Shown: positions 8,622-16,126 of the stretch, one piece after another | Position numbering within the stretch: position 1 is the first letter of the stretch | Layout of the letters: every line of letters begins with the position of its first letter | Assembly: GCA_028284045.1 (NCBI GenBank) | Contig: JANQSN010000049.1 | Location: forward strand, 1-64,000 | Length of the DNA stretch: 64,000 bases | From: Alphaproteobacteria bacterium | GTDB taxonomy: Bacteria > Pseudomonadota > Alphaproteobacteria > DSM-16000 > Inquilinaceae | Direction of reading: 5' to 3' | Notes under the pieces: generated by a model | Databases searched by the model: none | Told to the model about the DNA's origin: nothing | What the model saw: the letters and a program-made list of their open reading frames with translations, nothing else | Position numbers and translations under genes: made by a program

Positions 8622-8837
8622 TCACCGGATCCGATCGAGCAGGTTCATCGTTTCCTTCGCGGCCTCCAACTCGGCCTGCAGGATGCGGCTGTGCTTTTCG
8701 AGCTGGACCCGGGTGAAGTCGCGGGCGAGTTCGACGGTGAGATGTTCCGACAGCCACGGCGGCACCGGGTCCCACCACCACTTCGGATTGAACCGCAGGA
8801 TGTTTTCCGCGAGCTGCAGATCGGAGAATTGCGCCAT
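8622..8837 (-). CDS. 71-residue protein upstream of the B12 radical SAM gene
   Basis: A small gene with a strong ribosome site (GGAGGGG, then ATC, then ATG) that ends 93 bases before the radical SAM start on the same strand. The product begins MAQFSDLQLAENILRFNPKW, has an aromatic/proline patch WWWDPVPPW near residues 20-28, and ends in a charged helix (RVQLEKHSRILQAELEAAKE). There is no signal peptide, membrane segment or cysteine. I do not recognise the family. Upstream DNA (about 8860-8911) is markedly AT-rich with a TTGACA box at 8906-8911 on this strand, but I cannot find a good -10. Its position suggests a partner or peptide substrate of the radical SAM enzyme; this is inference. Confidence 0.7.
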   Translation of the reverse strand: MAQFSDLQLAENILRFNPKWWWDPVPPWLSEHLTVELARDFTRVQLEKHSRILQAELEAAKETMNLLDRIR

Positions 8838-9044
8838 GATGCCCCTCCAATAGTGCGGGATCGGGGATTTTTTAGTGAATAGAGGTGATCATAAGAATTC
8901 TTTCTTGTCAACGAGCCGAGTTGTCGTCTCCGGCGGGCAATACCACCCACAGGCGGCCGGGCACGGCCAACGCCGCTGCAAAAGGCGCGCGCCTGCGTCC
9001 TCTTGCCGCGTGTCGGTCGGGTACGGTGATAGCAGGAGTCGGGA

Positions 9045-9989
9045 TCAGATGGCGGCCAGGTGATCGACCCAGCTTGGGTCACGCATGATGGCGCGCATGC
9101 GCATCAGCTTCCACGCCCCGTACTTGAAGAAATCGAAGTCGAGGGTGGAGACCTGCTGTTGGACGAAGGACCACAGCGCCCATTTCACGTCGGCCAGCGC
9201 CTTGTGCACCGTCACGCGGCCGACGATCTCCGGCCGGACCTCGCCGAAATACGCCTCGATCAGCTCATGTTCGATCCGGGGCGTATAGAACATCTCGCCG
9301 AACCAGATGCCGAGGTCGTAGCAGCGGTCGTTGTTGGACGCGTATTCGTAGTCGATCAGCATGATCGTCTTGGCGTCGTCGACCATGAAATTGCCGGCCA
9401 TCGGATCGTTGAAGCAGGGCGCCCAGTCGATTCCCGATGCCTCCAGCGCCTGGCGGGCCAGGCGGTACTGCCGCATCATCCAGGGATAGTCGGGGGGCCG
9501 CCAGCCGCCCAACGCGTCGATCTGGCGATCGTGCTCCTCGATCATGTCGAAGACGGTCTTGGTGAGGTCCAGGTCGCCCACCTTGTGGAACGCCCGATAG
9601 GCATCAATGGCGGCTAGGCGGATCGCCCGGTCGTCGAAATCGCTGTTGGTGCAGGCGCGCCGGTCGGGGATGAAGTCGTTGATCTCGATCCCGCGGTCGT
9701 AGAGATCGTCATAGACCATCGGGCCGACGCCCGCCCGGCCGGCGCGGCGGCTGGCGTCGAAGGCGGCGGCCCGGTCGATGAACATCTCGGTCCCCTTGCC
9801 GGGGATCTTGACGAAGTAGCGCCGGTCGTCCTCCGTCGTGCGGACCATCCAGTTGACATTGCTGATGCCGCCCAGCACCGGGCGGTAGCGCACCGGCCGG
9901 CCGGCGAACAGCGGGGCGGCGGCGATCGCCGTCTCCAGCTCGCGTTCCGCCGCGCTCGCCGCCTGTCCGGGGGTTTTTTCCAGGATCAT
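9045..9989 (-). CDS. Choline-kinase-like phosphotransferase (APH family), copy 2
   Basis: A 314-residue kinase of the aminoglycoside phosphotransferase/choline kinase fold. The N-lobe shows GGISNVNWMV and a Lys in RRYFVKIPGKGTEMFIDR. The catalytic loop FNDPMAGNFMVDD near residue 190 is followed by the metal-binding IDYEYASNNDRCYDLG. These are close to LicA-type choline kinases, so the substrate is probably a small amino alcohol or sugar. The start at MILEKTPGQ is supported by GGGAGGG just upstream. It lies 13 bases after its paralogue at 10003 and is the last gene of the minus-strand transporter operon, so it probably acts on an imported compound or its hydrolysis product. Confidence 0.8.
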   Translation of the reverse strand: MILEKTPGQAASAAERELETAIAAAPLFAGRPVRYRPVLGGISNVNWMVRTTEDDRRYFVKIPGKGTEMFIDRAAAFDASRRAGRAGVGPMVYDDLYDRGIEINDFIPDRRACTNSDFDDRAIRLAAIDAYRAFHKVGDLDLTKTVFDMIEEHDRQIDALGGWRPPDYPWMMRQYRLARQALEASGIDWAPCFNDPMAGNFMVDDAKTIMLIDYEYASNNDRCYDLGIWFGEMFYTPRIEHELIEAYFGEVRPEIVGRVTVHKALADVKWALWSFVQQQVSTLDFDFFKYGAWKLMRMRAIMRDPSWVDHLAAI

Positions 9990-10002
9990 CCGGTATCCCT
10001 CC

Positions 10003-10965
10003 CTACAGCCGGCGCAGCCGTTCCTCGAACCGCGGGTCGCCGACCGCCATGCGGCAGCGCAGCAACCGCCATTCGCTGTATTTGCGGAACTCCACATAGG
10101 TGCGCGGCGACTGCCGGGCAGCCAGCGCCGCCCACAGCGCCCACATCAGGTCGTCGGCCACGCCATAGGCGGTGACGCGGTCGAGGGTCGCCGGGTCGGC
10201 GCGCCCGCACCAATGCTCCACCGCCGGTGCCCGCGCGCTGTCGAAGGGATGCGCCTCGGTCAGCAGGACGGCGAGGTCGTAGACCGGGTCGTTCATCCCG
10301 GCGCGGTCGTAGTCGACCAGTAGGACCGCCCCGTCGGGACCGATCATCACGTTGGACGACACGCCGTCATTGCGGCACGGCGCGCTGTCGGCGCCGGCGG
10401 CGGCCACCGCCGCCTCCACATCGCCGAGCGCCACTTCCAGCCACCAGAGATCGGCCGGCAGGTCCACCCCGGCGCCGCGTGCCCGTGCGGCGAGGTCGCG
10501 CGCCTCGGCGAACACGTCGAAGCGGTGCGCCAGCGGCCGGCCGTCGTGCAGGCGTTGGGCGGCGTCCAGCGCGCCGGCCATTACCTGGTCGTCCTGGAGG
10601 TCGGCCATCGTCGCTGTCCGCCAGCCCTCGCCCAAGAGCGCGAAGGTGGCCGTACCCAGGCCGGCATCGGCCCACAGCAGTTGCGGTCCCGCGCCGGTCT
10701 CCGCCGCCCGCTCCGCCCCGGCGATGGCCGCGGCGGGGTCGAAATAGGGCCGCATGTCCTCGCGCAGTACCTTCAACACCGTGGGCGGCGCGCCGTCGGC
10801 CTCGACGCGCCAGACGGCGCTTTCGACGCCGCGATGCACCGGGGAGACGACATCCGGGCAGACCAGCGCATAGCGTGCATTCAGGCCCGACCAGGCTGGG
10901 TTGGCCTCGATGGCGGCCTCCGCCGCGCACTCGTCGGCGGTTTCGGCTTGCCCGAGATGCTTCAT
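10003..10965 (-). CDS. Choline-kinase-like phosphotransferase (APH family), copy 1
   Basis: A 320-residue paralogue of the next gene, with the same fold and the same ending (a WALW segment, then a Lys/Arg-rich MRMRAIMRDP-like tail, here RCRMAVGDPRF). The catalytic loop reads CRNDGVSSNVMIGPDG near residue 195 and the metal motif is LLVDYDRAGMNDPVYDLA. The two copies are clearly diverged, which suggests either two different substrates or a heteromeric kinase. It sits 21 bases after the M20 hydrolase gene in the operon. The annotation as antibiotic resistance would be misleading: there is no sign of an aminoglycoside role in this catabolic context. Confidence 0.78.
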   Translation of the reverse strand: MKHLGQAETADECAAEAAIEANPAWSGLNARYALVCPDVVSPVHRGVESAVWRVEADGAPPTVLKVLREDMRPYFDPAAAIAGAERAAETGAGPQLLWADAGLGTATFALLGEGWRTATMADLQDDQVMAGALDAAQRLHDGRPLAHRFDVFAEARDLAARARGAGVDLPADLWWLEVALGDVEAAVAAAGADSAPCRNDGVSSNVMIGPDGAVLLVDYDRAGMNDPVYDLAVLLTEAHPFDSARAPAVEHWCGRADPATLDRVTAYGVADDLMWALWAALAARQSPRTYVEFRKYSEWRLLRCRMAVGDPRFEERLRRL

Positions 10966-10986
10966 GGGATCGGCCGCCCTTTCCTC

Positions 10987-12258
10987 TTACGCGGCCGCGG
11001 CGGCGGCGAGGTCGCCGCCGCTCAGCTCCAGCCGCCACAGCATGCGCGCCAGCACCTGTGCGCCGGCATAGAGGTCCTCGGGCGCGGTGTATTCCGCGGC
11101 ATTGTGGCAGACGCCGCCGACGCTGGGCACGGCGACCACGATCGCCGGACAGCGCCGCCCGACCGGGATGGCGTCGTGGCCGCCGATGGTGTCGAGGCGC
11201 ATGGTCTCCAGCCCCAGCGCTGCGGCCTCCGCCTCCGCCATCGTCGCCAGGCGGGCGTCGAAGGCGCCGGCCGGGCGCCGGTCGACCGACAGCACCGCGT
11301 AGTCGACGCCGGCCTTGGCGGCGCACTCGACGAGCAGGCGGTTCAGCGTCTCTTCCGCCGCCTCCAGAACGGCGGGCGAGGGCGAACGCAGCTCGATGAA
11401 CATCGTGGCGCGGCCGGGCACGATGTTGGGGGAGTTCGGCTCTACCTCCAACCGGCCGACCGAGGTGTGCAGGACATCGGCCGCCTGGTCCGGCAGGGTG
11501 CGTAGCGCGGCGATGAGATGGGCGGCGCCGAGCAGCGCGTCCTTGCGCCGCGCCATGGCCGTCGGCCCGGTATGCGCCTGCTCCCCGATCATCGCGGCGC
11601 GGACCTTGATCGCGCCCCAATAGCGCATGAACGGGGCGATGGTCTTGCCCGCGGCCTCCAGCTCCGGCCCGCATTCCACGTGGAATTCCAGATAGGCGGC
11701 GGGGTCGGGGGCGGGGTCGCCGCCGCGATAGCCGACGCGATCCAGCTCCTCCCCGACCGCGCGGCCGTCGCCGTCGCGCCGGGTCAGGGCGAAGTCCAGC
11801 GTGTGCTCCCCACCGAACACGCCGCTGCCCAACAGGCTGGGCTGGAAGCGGGCGCCTTCCTCGTTCATCCAGTCCGCGACGGCGAAGTTGCAGCGCGGCG
11901 CCAGTCCCGCCGCATCGGCCGCCGCGCGCACCGCCTCGATGGCGGCGACCGCGGCGACGACGCCATAGGCGCCGTCGAAGCGCCCGCCCAGGGGCTGGCT
12001 GTCGAGATGCGAGCCGCTCATCACCAGGGGCGCATCGGGGCCGCCGCGCTCCAGCACGCCGAAGACATTGCCGATGGCGTCGATGCGGGTGGTGTAGCCG
12101 CGCGCCGCGAAGATCTCGCGCAGCCAACCGCGCGCGGCGGCATGGGCGTCGGTCAGCGCCGGTCGGTCGACGCCGCCGGCCTCCGTCGCGCCGTGGCGCG
12201 AGACGGCGGTCATCAACTCCTCAAGAAACGCGCGGGAAACGACAGGCGCGTCAGGCAT
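10987..12258 (-). CDS. M20-family amidohydrolase (allantoate/N-carbamoyl amino acid hydrolase type)
   Basis: A 423-residue binuclear zinc hydrolase. MSGSHLDSQPLGGRFDGAYG near residues 78-97 carries the first His and bridging Asp, WMNEEGARFQ near 130 the Glu pair, and EFHVECGPELEAAGK near 200 the His of the allantoate amidohydrolase/hydantoinase subgroup. A late HDAIPVG motif gives the last ligand region. Such enzymes split ureido, amide or carbamoyl groups from amino acid derivatives. Its ATG lies inside the end of the ABC ATPase gene (8-base overlap), so it is translationally coupled to the importer and probably processes the imported molecule. The two kinases downstream would act on the product. 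Confidence 0.85.
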   Translation of the reverse strand: MPDAPVVSRAFLEELMTAVSRHGATEAGGVDRPALTDAHAAARGWLREIFAARGYTTRIDAIGNVFGVLERGGPDAPLVMSGSHLDSQPLGGRFDGAYGVVAAVAAIEAVRAAADAAGLAPRCNFAVADWMNEEGARFQPSLLGSGVFGGEHTLDFALTRRDGDGRAVGEELDRVGYRGGDPAPDPAAYLEFHVECGPELEAAGKTIAPFMRYWGAIKVRAAMIGEQAHTGPTAMARRKDALLGAAHLIAALRTLPDQAADVLHTSVGRLEVEPNSPNIVPGRATMFIELRSPSPAVLEAAEETLNRLLVECAAKAGVDYAVLSVDRRPAGAFDARLATMAEAEAAALGLETMRLDTIGGHDAIPVGRRCPAIVVAVPSVGGVCHNAAEYTAPEDLYAGAQVLARMLWRLELSGGDLAAAAAA

Positions 12259-14086
12259 CGGGTCGGGCTTTCTGCAAGGGGGACGTGTGCGCCGGGTCGA
12301 GCAGGAAGCACTCGGCCCGGTCGTGATGGCCGCGCGGGAAGGCGGGCGGGTTCTCCGTCCGGCAGCGCGCGAAGGCCGACGGGCAGCGGCTGGCGAAGGC
12401 GCAGCCCGGCGGCAGGTCGATGGGGCTCGGCGGCTCGCCTTCCAGGAGGCAGTCCTCCGGGCGGTAGCGCCGCTCTTCCAGCGTCGGCGCCGCGCTCAGC
12501 AGCGCCTTGGAATAGGGGTGGCCCGGATCGAAGAAGAGGCGCTGGTTCAGCGCCAGCTCCACCACCTCGCCCAGATACATCACGGCGATGCGGCCGCACA
12601 CCCGGCGCACCATGGCGATGTCGTGGGAGATGAAGACATAGGTGAAGTTGTGCTGCGCCTGCAGCCGCTCGAACAGGTCCAGCAGCTTCGCCTGTTCCGT
12701 CTGGTCGAGCGCCGACAGCGTCTCGTCCATGATCAACAGGCGCGGCTCCAGGATCATCGCGCGGGCGACATTGACCCGCTGGCGCTGGCCGGCGCTGAGG
12801 CCTGCCGGCAGCTCGTCGTAGAGCGCGCGGGCGAGGCCGACCTCGCCCATCATGTCGAGCGCCCGGCGCCGCCGCTCCCGGCGTCCGCCGATGGCGTGGA
12901 TGTGCAAGGGCTCGGCGATGATGTCGCCGATGGAGGTCTGCGGCGGCAGCGAGCTGTAGGGGTCCTGCAGGACGAGCTGCAGGCGCTGGCGGGTGGCGCG
13001 CAGGGCGGCGCCGTGCTGCACCGCGAGGTCCCGGCCCTCGAACAGGACCTGGCCGGAATCCGGCGGCTCCAGTCCGGTCAGCAGGCGCATCAAGGTGGAC
13101 TTGCCGCAGCCGGACTCGCCGACAACGCCGAAATTCTCGCCCTCGAAGACGTCGAAATCGGCGTTGCGGACGGCCTGGATCCGCCGCTTGGCGCCGAAGG
13201 GGGACTTGCCGGCCGCCTCGTAGGTCTTGCTGACCTGGCGGATGCTCATGATCGCCGGGGCGTCCGGAGCATGTTCGCGCGGGGTGCCCACGCCCCGGTC
13301 GGTCCACAGGGTCGGCAGCTCGGCGATCAGCTTCTCCGTATAGGGGTGGCGCGGCGTGGCGACCAGGGACGGGGCCGGCTGATGCTCCACGATGGCGCCG
13401 TTGCTCAAGACCAGGATGTCGCCGGCGAGATCGGCCACCGTCGGCAGCGAGGAGGAGACGAACAGGATCGCCGTGTCGAACTGCTCCGTCAGCTCGCGCA
13501 TCAGCTTGATGATCTGGGCGCCGATGGTGACGTCGAGCGGCTGGGTGATGTTGTCGGCAACCAGAAGCGCGGGGTTGGAGATCATCGCATCGACGATCAT
13601 CGCCCGCTGCATCATGCCGCCGGAATACTGGAAGGGGTATTCGTGGAAGCGCATCTCCGGCGAGGGGATGTGCACGGCGCCGAGCAGGGCGATGGCCCGG
13701 TCGCGGGCCTCCTGCTTGGACACGCCGGGTTCCACCGCGCGCAGCTTCTCCACGAGCTGGCTGCCGACCGACAGCGTCGGGTCCAGCGCGCCCGCCGGGT
13801 TGGCGCCGACATAGCCGATCTCCCGCCCGCGCAGGCGCCGCGCCTCGGCCCGCGGCAGGGTCAGCACGTCGCGCCCGCGATAGCGGATCTCGCCCTTGGT
13901 GATGCGCAAGCCCGCCGGCAGCCAGTTGACCAGCGCCTGGGCCAGCACGGTCTTGCCCGAGCCGCTTTCGCCGATCAGCCCGAGGATGGCGCGCGGCGCC
14001 AGAGACAGCGAGATGTCGTCGAGGATCACCCGGTCGCCGGCCGCGACAGTCAGCCCGCGCACCTCGATCAGCGGATCGACGCTCAT
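12251..14086 (-). CDS. Fused oligopeptide-type ABC ATPase (DppD-DppF-like)
   Basis: A 611-residue protein with two ABC ATPase domains in one chain. The first has GESGSGKTVLAQ near residue 39 and signature YSGGMMQRAM; the second has GESGCGKSTLMR near 345 and signature LSAGQRQRVNVARA. Each half ends in the oligopeptide-family C-terminal extension, with the second showing LPPGCAFASRCP, the zinc/iron-site-like motif of this family. The first Walker B is unusual: LLVADNITQPLDV has Asn where the catalytic Glu is expected, whereas the second has IMDETLSALD. One site may therefore be degenerate. The ATG overlaps the stop of the upstream permease gene (ATGA). Confidence 0.88.
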   Translation of the reverse strand: MSVDPLIEVRGLTVAAGDRVILDDISLSLAPRAILGLIGESGSGKTVLAQALVNWLPAGLRITKGEIRYRGRDVLTLPRAEARRLRGREIGYVGANPAGALDPTLSVGSQLVEKLRAVEPGVSKQEARDRAIALLGAVHIPSPEMRFHEYPFQYSGGMMQRAMIVDAMISNPALLVADNITQPLDVTIGAQIIKLMRELTEQFDTAILFVSSSLPTVADLAGDILVLSNGAIVEHQPAPSLVATPRHPYTEKLIAELPTLWTDRGVGTPREHAPDAPAIMSIRQVSKTYEAAGKSPFGAKRRIQAVRNADFDVFEGENFGVVGESGCGKSTLMRLLTGLEPPDSGQVLFEGRDLAVQHGAALRATRQRLQLVLQDPYSSLPPQTSIGDIIAEPLHIHAIGGRRERRRRALDMMGEVGLARALYDELPAGLSAGQRQRVNVARAMILEPRLLIMDETLSALDQTEQAKLLDLFERLQAQHNFTYVFISHDIAMVRRVCGRIAVMYLGEVVELALNQRLFFDPGHPYSKALLSAAPTLEERRYRPEDCLLEGEPPSPIDLPPGCAFASRCPSAFARCRTENPPAFPRGHHDRAECFLLDPAHTSPLQKARPDA

Positions 14087-15006
14087 CCCACCCCCCCGAA
14101 GACGCGGTTGCGCGAGCGTTCCAGGGCGGCGCCCATCAGATTCAAGCTGGCCAGGGTGATGAACAGGAAGACGCCGGGCATGGTGGCGATCCACCAGGCG
14201 TTGACCAGGTATTTGCGGCCATCGGCGATGATGTTGCCGAAGGTCGGCGTCGGCGGCTGCACGCCGAGGCCGAGGAAGCCCAGCACCGCCTCGAAGATCA
14301 TCATCCGCGCGACGTCGAGCACCGCAACGAAGGCGATCGGCGTCAGGCACAAGGGCAGCAGCATGCGGAACATGATCCGCGTATCCGACGCGCCCAGCAC
14401 CTTCGCGCCGCGTACGTATTCCTTCTTGCGCTCCGCCATCACGACGCTGCGCATGACCCGGGCATAGACCGGCCAGCCGGACAGGCCGAGCACCAGGATG
14501 ATCGCCGGAATGGTGGGCCGCGCCACGCCGAGAATGGCGATGGCGAGGATGATCATCGGGATGGAGAGCTGGGCGTCGGTGATGCGCATCAGCACCGTGT
14601 CGGTCAGCCCGCCGCGATAGCCGGCGAACAGCCCGACCAATCCGCCGATCGCCAGCATCAACAGCACGGTGGAGATGCCGATCAGCAGCGAATAGCGCAA
14701 GCCCACCAGGCTGCGCAGCAGCATGTCGCGGCCCAACTGGTCGGTGCCCAGCGGATGCGCCCAGGTCCAGCCTTCGCCCAGGAACAGCGGCGGCAACTGG
14801 CGGGCGCGCACATTCATCGCCGTCGGGTCGAGCGCGCTGATCTCCGGCCAGACCAGCGCCATCAGCAGAATGCCGAGAAACCCGAAGAAGCCGATCTTGA
14901 ACTCCACCGAGGCCCAGGCCCCGGCGGCGATGCGCCGCGAGATCGACCGCGTGCGGTCGTCGTCCGCCGCCGCGCCCGCGGCCGTCGTCATCCCCTCCGC
15001 CGTCAT
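14083..15006 (-). CDS. Oligopeptide-type ABC permease (DppC-like)
   Basis: A 307-residue inner-membrane permease with an N-terminal membrane anchor, a periplasmic segment containing HPLGTDQLGRDMLLR (the hallmark of DppC/OppC proteins), and a core of about five further membrane segments. The ATPase-contact loop is EYVRGAKVLGASDTRIMFR near residue 195. The start codon shares one base with the stop of the DppB-like gene (TGATG), and its stop overlaps the ATPase start. It forms the channel with the DppB-like protein. The ligand is unknown. Confidence 0.9.
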   Translation of the reverse strand: MTAEGMTTAAGAAADDDRTRSISRRIAAGAWASVEFKIGFFGFLGILLMALVWPEISALDPTAMNVRARQLPPLFLGEGWTWAHPLGTDQLGRDMLLRSLVGLRYSLLIGISTVLLMLAIGGLVGLFAGYRGGLTDTVLMRITDAQLSIPMIILAIAILGVARPTIPAIILVLGLSGWPVYARVMRSVVMAERKKEYVRGAKVLGASDTRIMFRMLLPLCLTPIAFVAVLDVARMMIFEAVLGFLGLGVQPPTPTFGNIIADGRKYLVNAWWIATMPGVFLFITLASLNLMGAALERSRNRVFGGVG

Positions 15007-15986
15007 CAGTAGTCGAGCCTCGGGTCGATCGCCGTGGCGGCGAGGTCGACGATGATGTTGATCAGCACGAAGGCGGCGCTGGTGACGATCGCGATCCCCT
15101 GGATCAGCGGAAAGTCGCGCTGCAGGACGGCGTTGATGGTCAGCAAGCCGAGGCCCGGATAGTCGAAGATGAACTCGATCACCAGGACGCCGCCGAGCAG
15201 CAGGCTGAACTGTACGCCCAGCAGGTTCAGCAGCGGCACGGAGGCGTTCTTCAGCGCATGCGCGAAGACGATGCGGGTCCGTCCCAGGCCGCGCACCGTC
15301 GCCGCGGCGATGTAATTCTCCTGCATGACCTGGGCGACCGACACGGTCAGCGTGCGCAGGATGAACGGCGCGATCTCGATCGCCAGCACCAGTGCTGGCA
15401 GGATCGTCCAGGCGAAGCCGCCATAGCCGATGGCCGGCAGCCATCCCAGCTTCACCGACAACAACAGCACCAGCACGATGCCCAGCCAGAAATTGGGTAG
15501 CGAGACGAACAGCGAGCCGAGATAGAGCGCCAGCCGGTCCGGCCATCGGCCGGGATAGAGGCCGCCGGCGATGCCGATCGGCGTGGCGATCAGCAGCGCG
15601 AAGACCATGGACAGGAGGGCGAGCTGAATGGTCATCGGCGCCGTCTCGGCGATCAGCGTCAGCACCTCCGCGCGTTCCGCGCGCGTCGCGTCGTCGAACT
15701 GGGCGCCGCCGACCGCCGCGCCGCTGGCCGGCCGCAGAAAGGATTGGCCGAGATCGCCTTGGATGACGCCGCCCATATAGCGGGCGAACTGCACGGGGAT
15801 GGGGTCGCGCAACCCCATGTCTTCGGCGATCTGCTCGATCAGCTCCTCCGGCGCCATGCCGCCGGCCATCAGCCGCACCGGATCGCCCGGCACGACGCGC
15901 AGAAGCGTGAAGATCAGGAACGAGACGAGGAAGATGATGACCGCGCCCTGGGCCAGGCGGCGCACAAGGAACGTGACGACGAACAT
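15006..15986 (-). CDS. Oligopeptide-type ABC permease (DppB-like)
   Basis: A 326-residue permease with the N-terminal hydrophobic helix and PGDPVRLMAGG motif usual for DppB/OppB, six membrane segments in all, and the coupling loop ENYIAAATVRGLGRTRIVFA near residue 226. It contains an Ala/Asp-rich periplasmic insertion around 104-126. It is the first membrane component after the binding-protein gene, from which it is separated by 140 bases holding a strong stem-loop. It pairs with the DppC-like protein encoded immediately downstream. Confidence 0.9.
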   Translation of the reverse strand: MFVVTFLVRRLAQGAVIIFLVSFLIFTLLRVVPGDPVRLMAGGMAPEELIEQIAEDMGLRDPIPVQFARYMGGVIQGDLGQSFLRPASGAAVGGAQFDDATRAERAEVLTLIAETAPMTIQLALLSMVFALLIATPIGIAGGLYPGRWPDRLALYLGSLFVSLPNFWLGIVLVLLLSVKLGWLPAIGYGGFAWTILPALVLAIEIAPFILRTLTVSVAQVMQENYIAAATVRGLGRTRIVFAHALKNASVPLLNLLGVQFSLLLGGVLVIEFIFDYPGLGLLTINAVLQRDFPLIQGIAIVTSAAFVLINIIVDLAATAIDPRLDY

Positions 15987-16085
15987 GGCCCCCTCCCCTC
16001 AAAGACGGCGCACGACTGGCGGTGGGCGAGGTGACCCTAAAGAGCGGTCGGTCCTCGCACGGATGGGCAATTCCAGGACGGTGAG

Positions 16086-16120
16086 GGCCGCGCCGGCGAC
16101 GTTGGCGCGCCGGCGCGGCC
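16086..16120 (-). terminator. Stem-loop between binding-protein and permease genes
   Basis: GGCCGCGCCGGCG (16086-16098) and CGCCGGCGCGGCC (16108-16120) form a perfect 13-bp GC-only stem with a nine-base loop, right after the binding-protein stop. No T-run follows. It is likely to stabilise the upstream mRNA or partly stop transcription, giving more binding protein than permease. Confidence 0.55.
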
Positions 16121-16126
16121 GCCCGG

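Noticed and set aside
6798-8882. A 694-codon plus-strand frame antisense to the radical SAM and small genes.
   Set aside because: Composition is that of a shadow frame and it covers genes with clear motifs and ribosome sites on the other strand.
9045-10965. Aminoglycoside resistance kinases.
   Set aside because: The fold is shared, but choline-kinase-like motifs and the importer/hydrolase operon point to catabolism.
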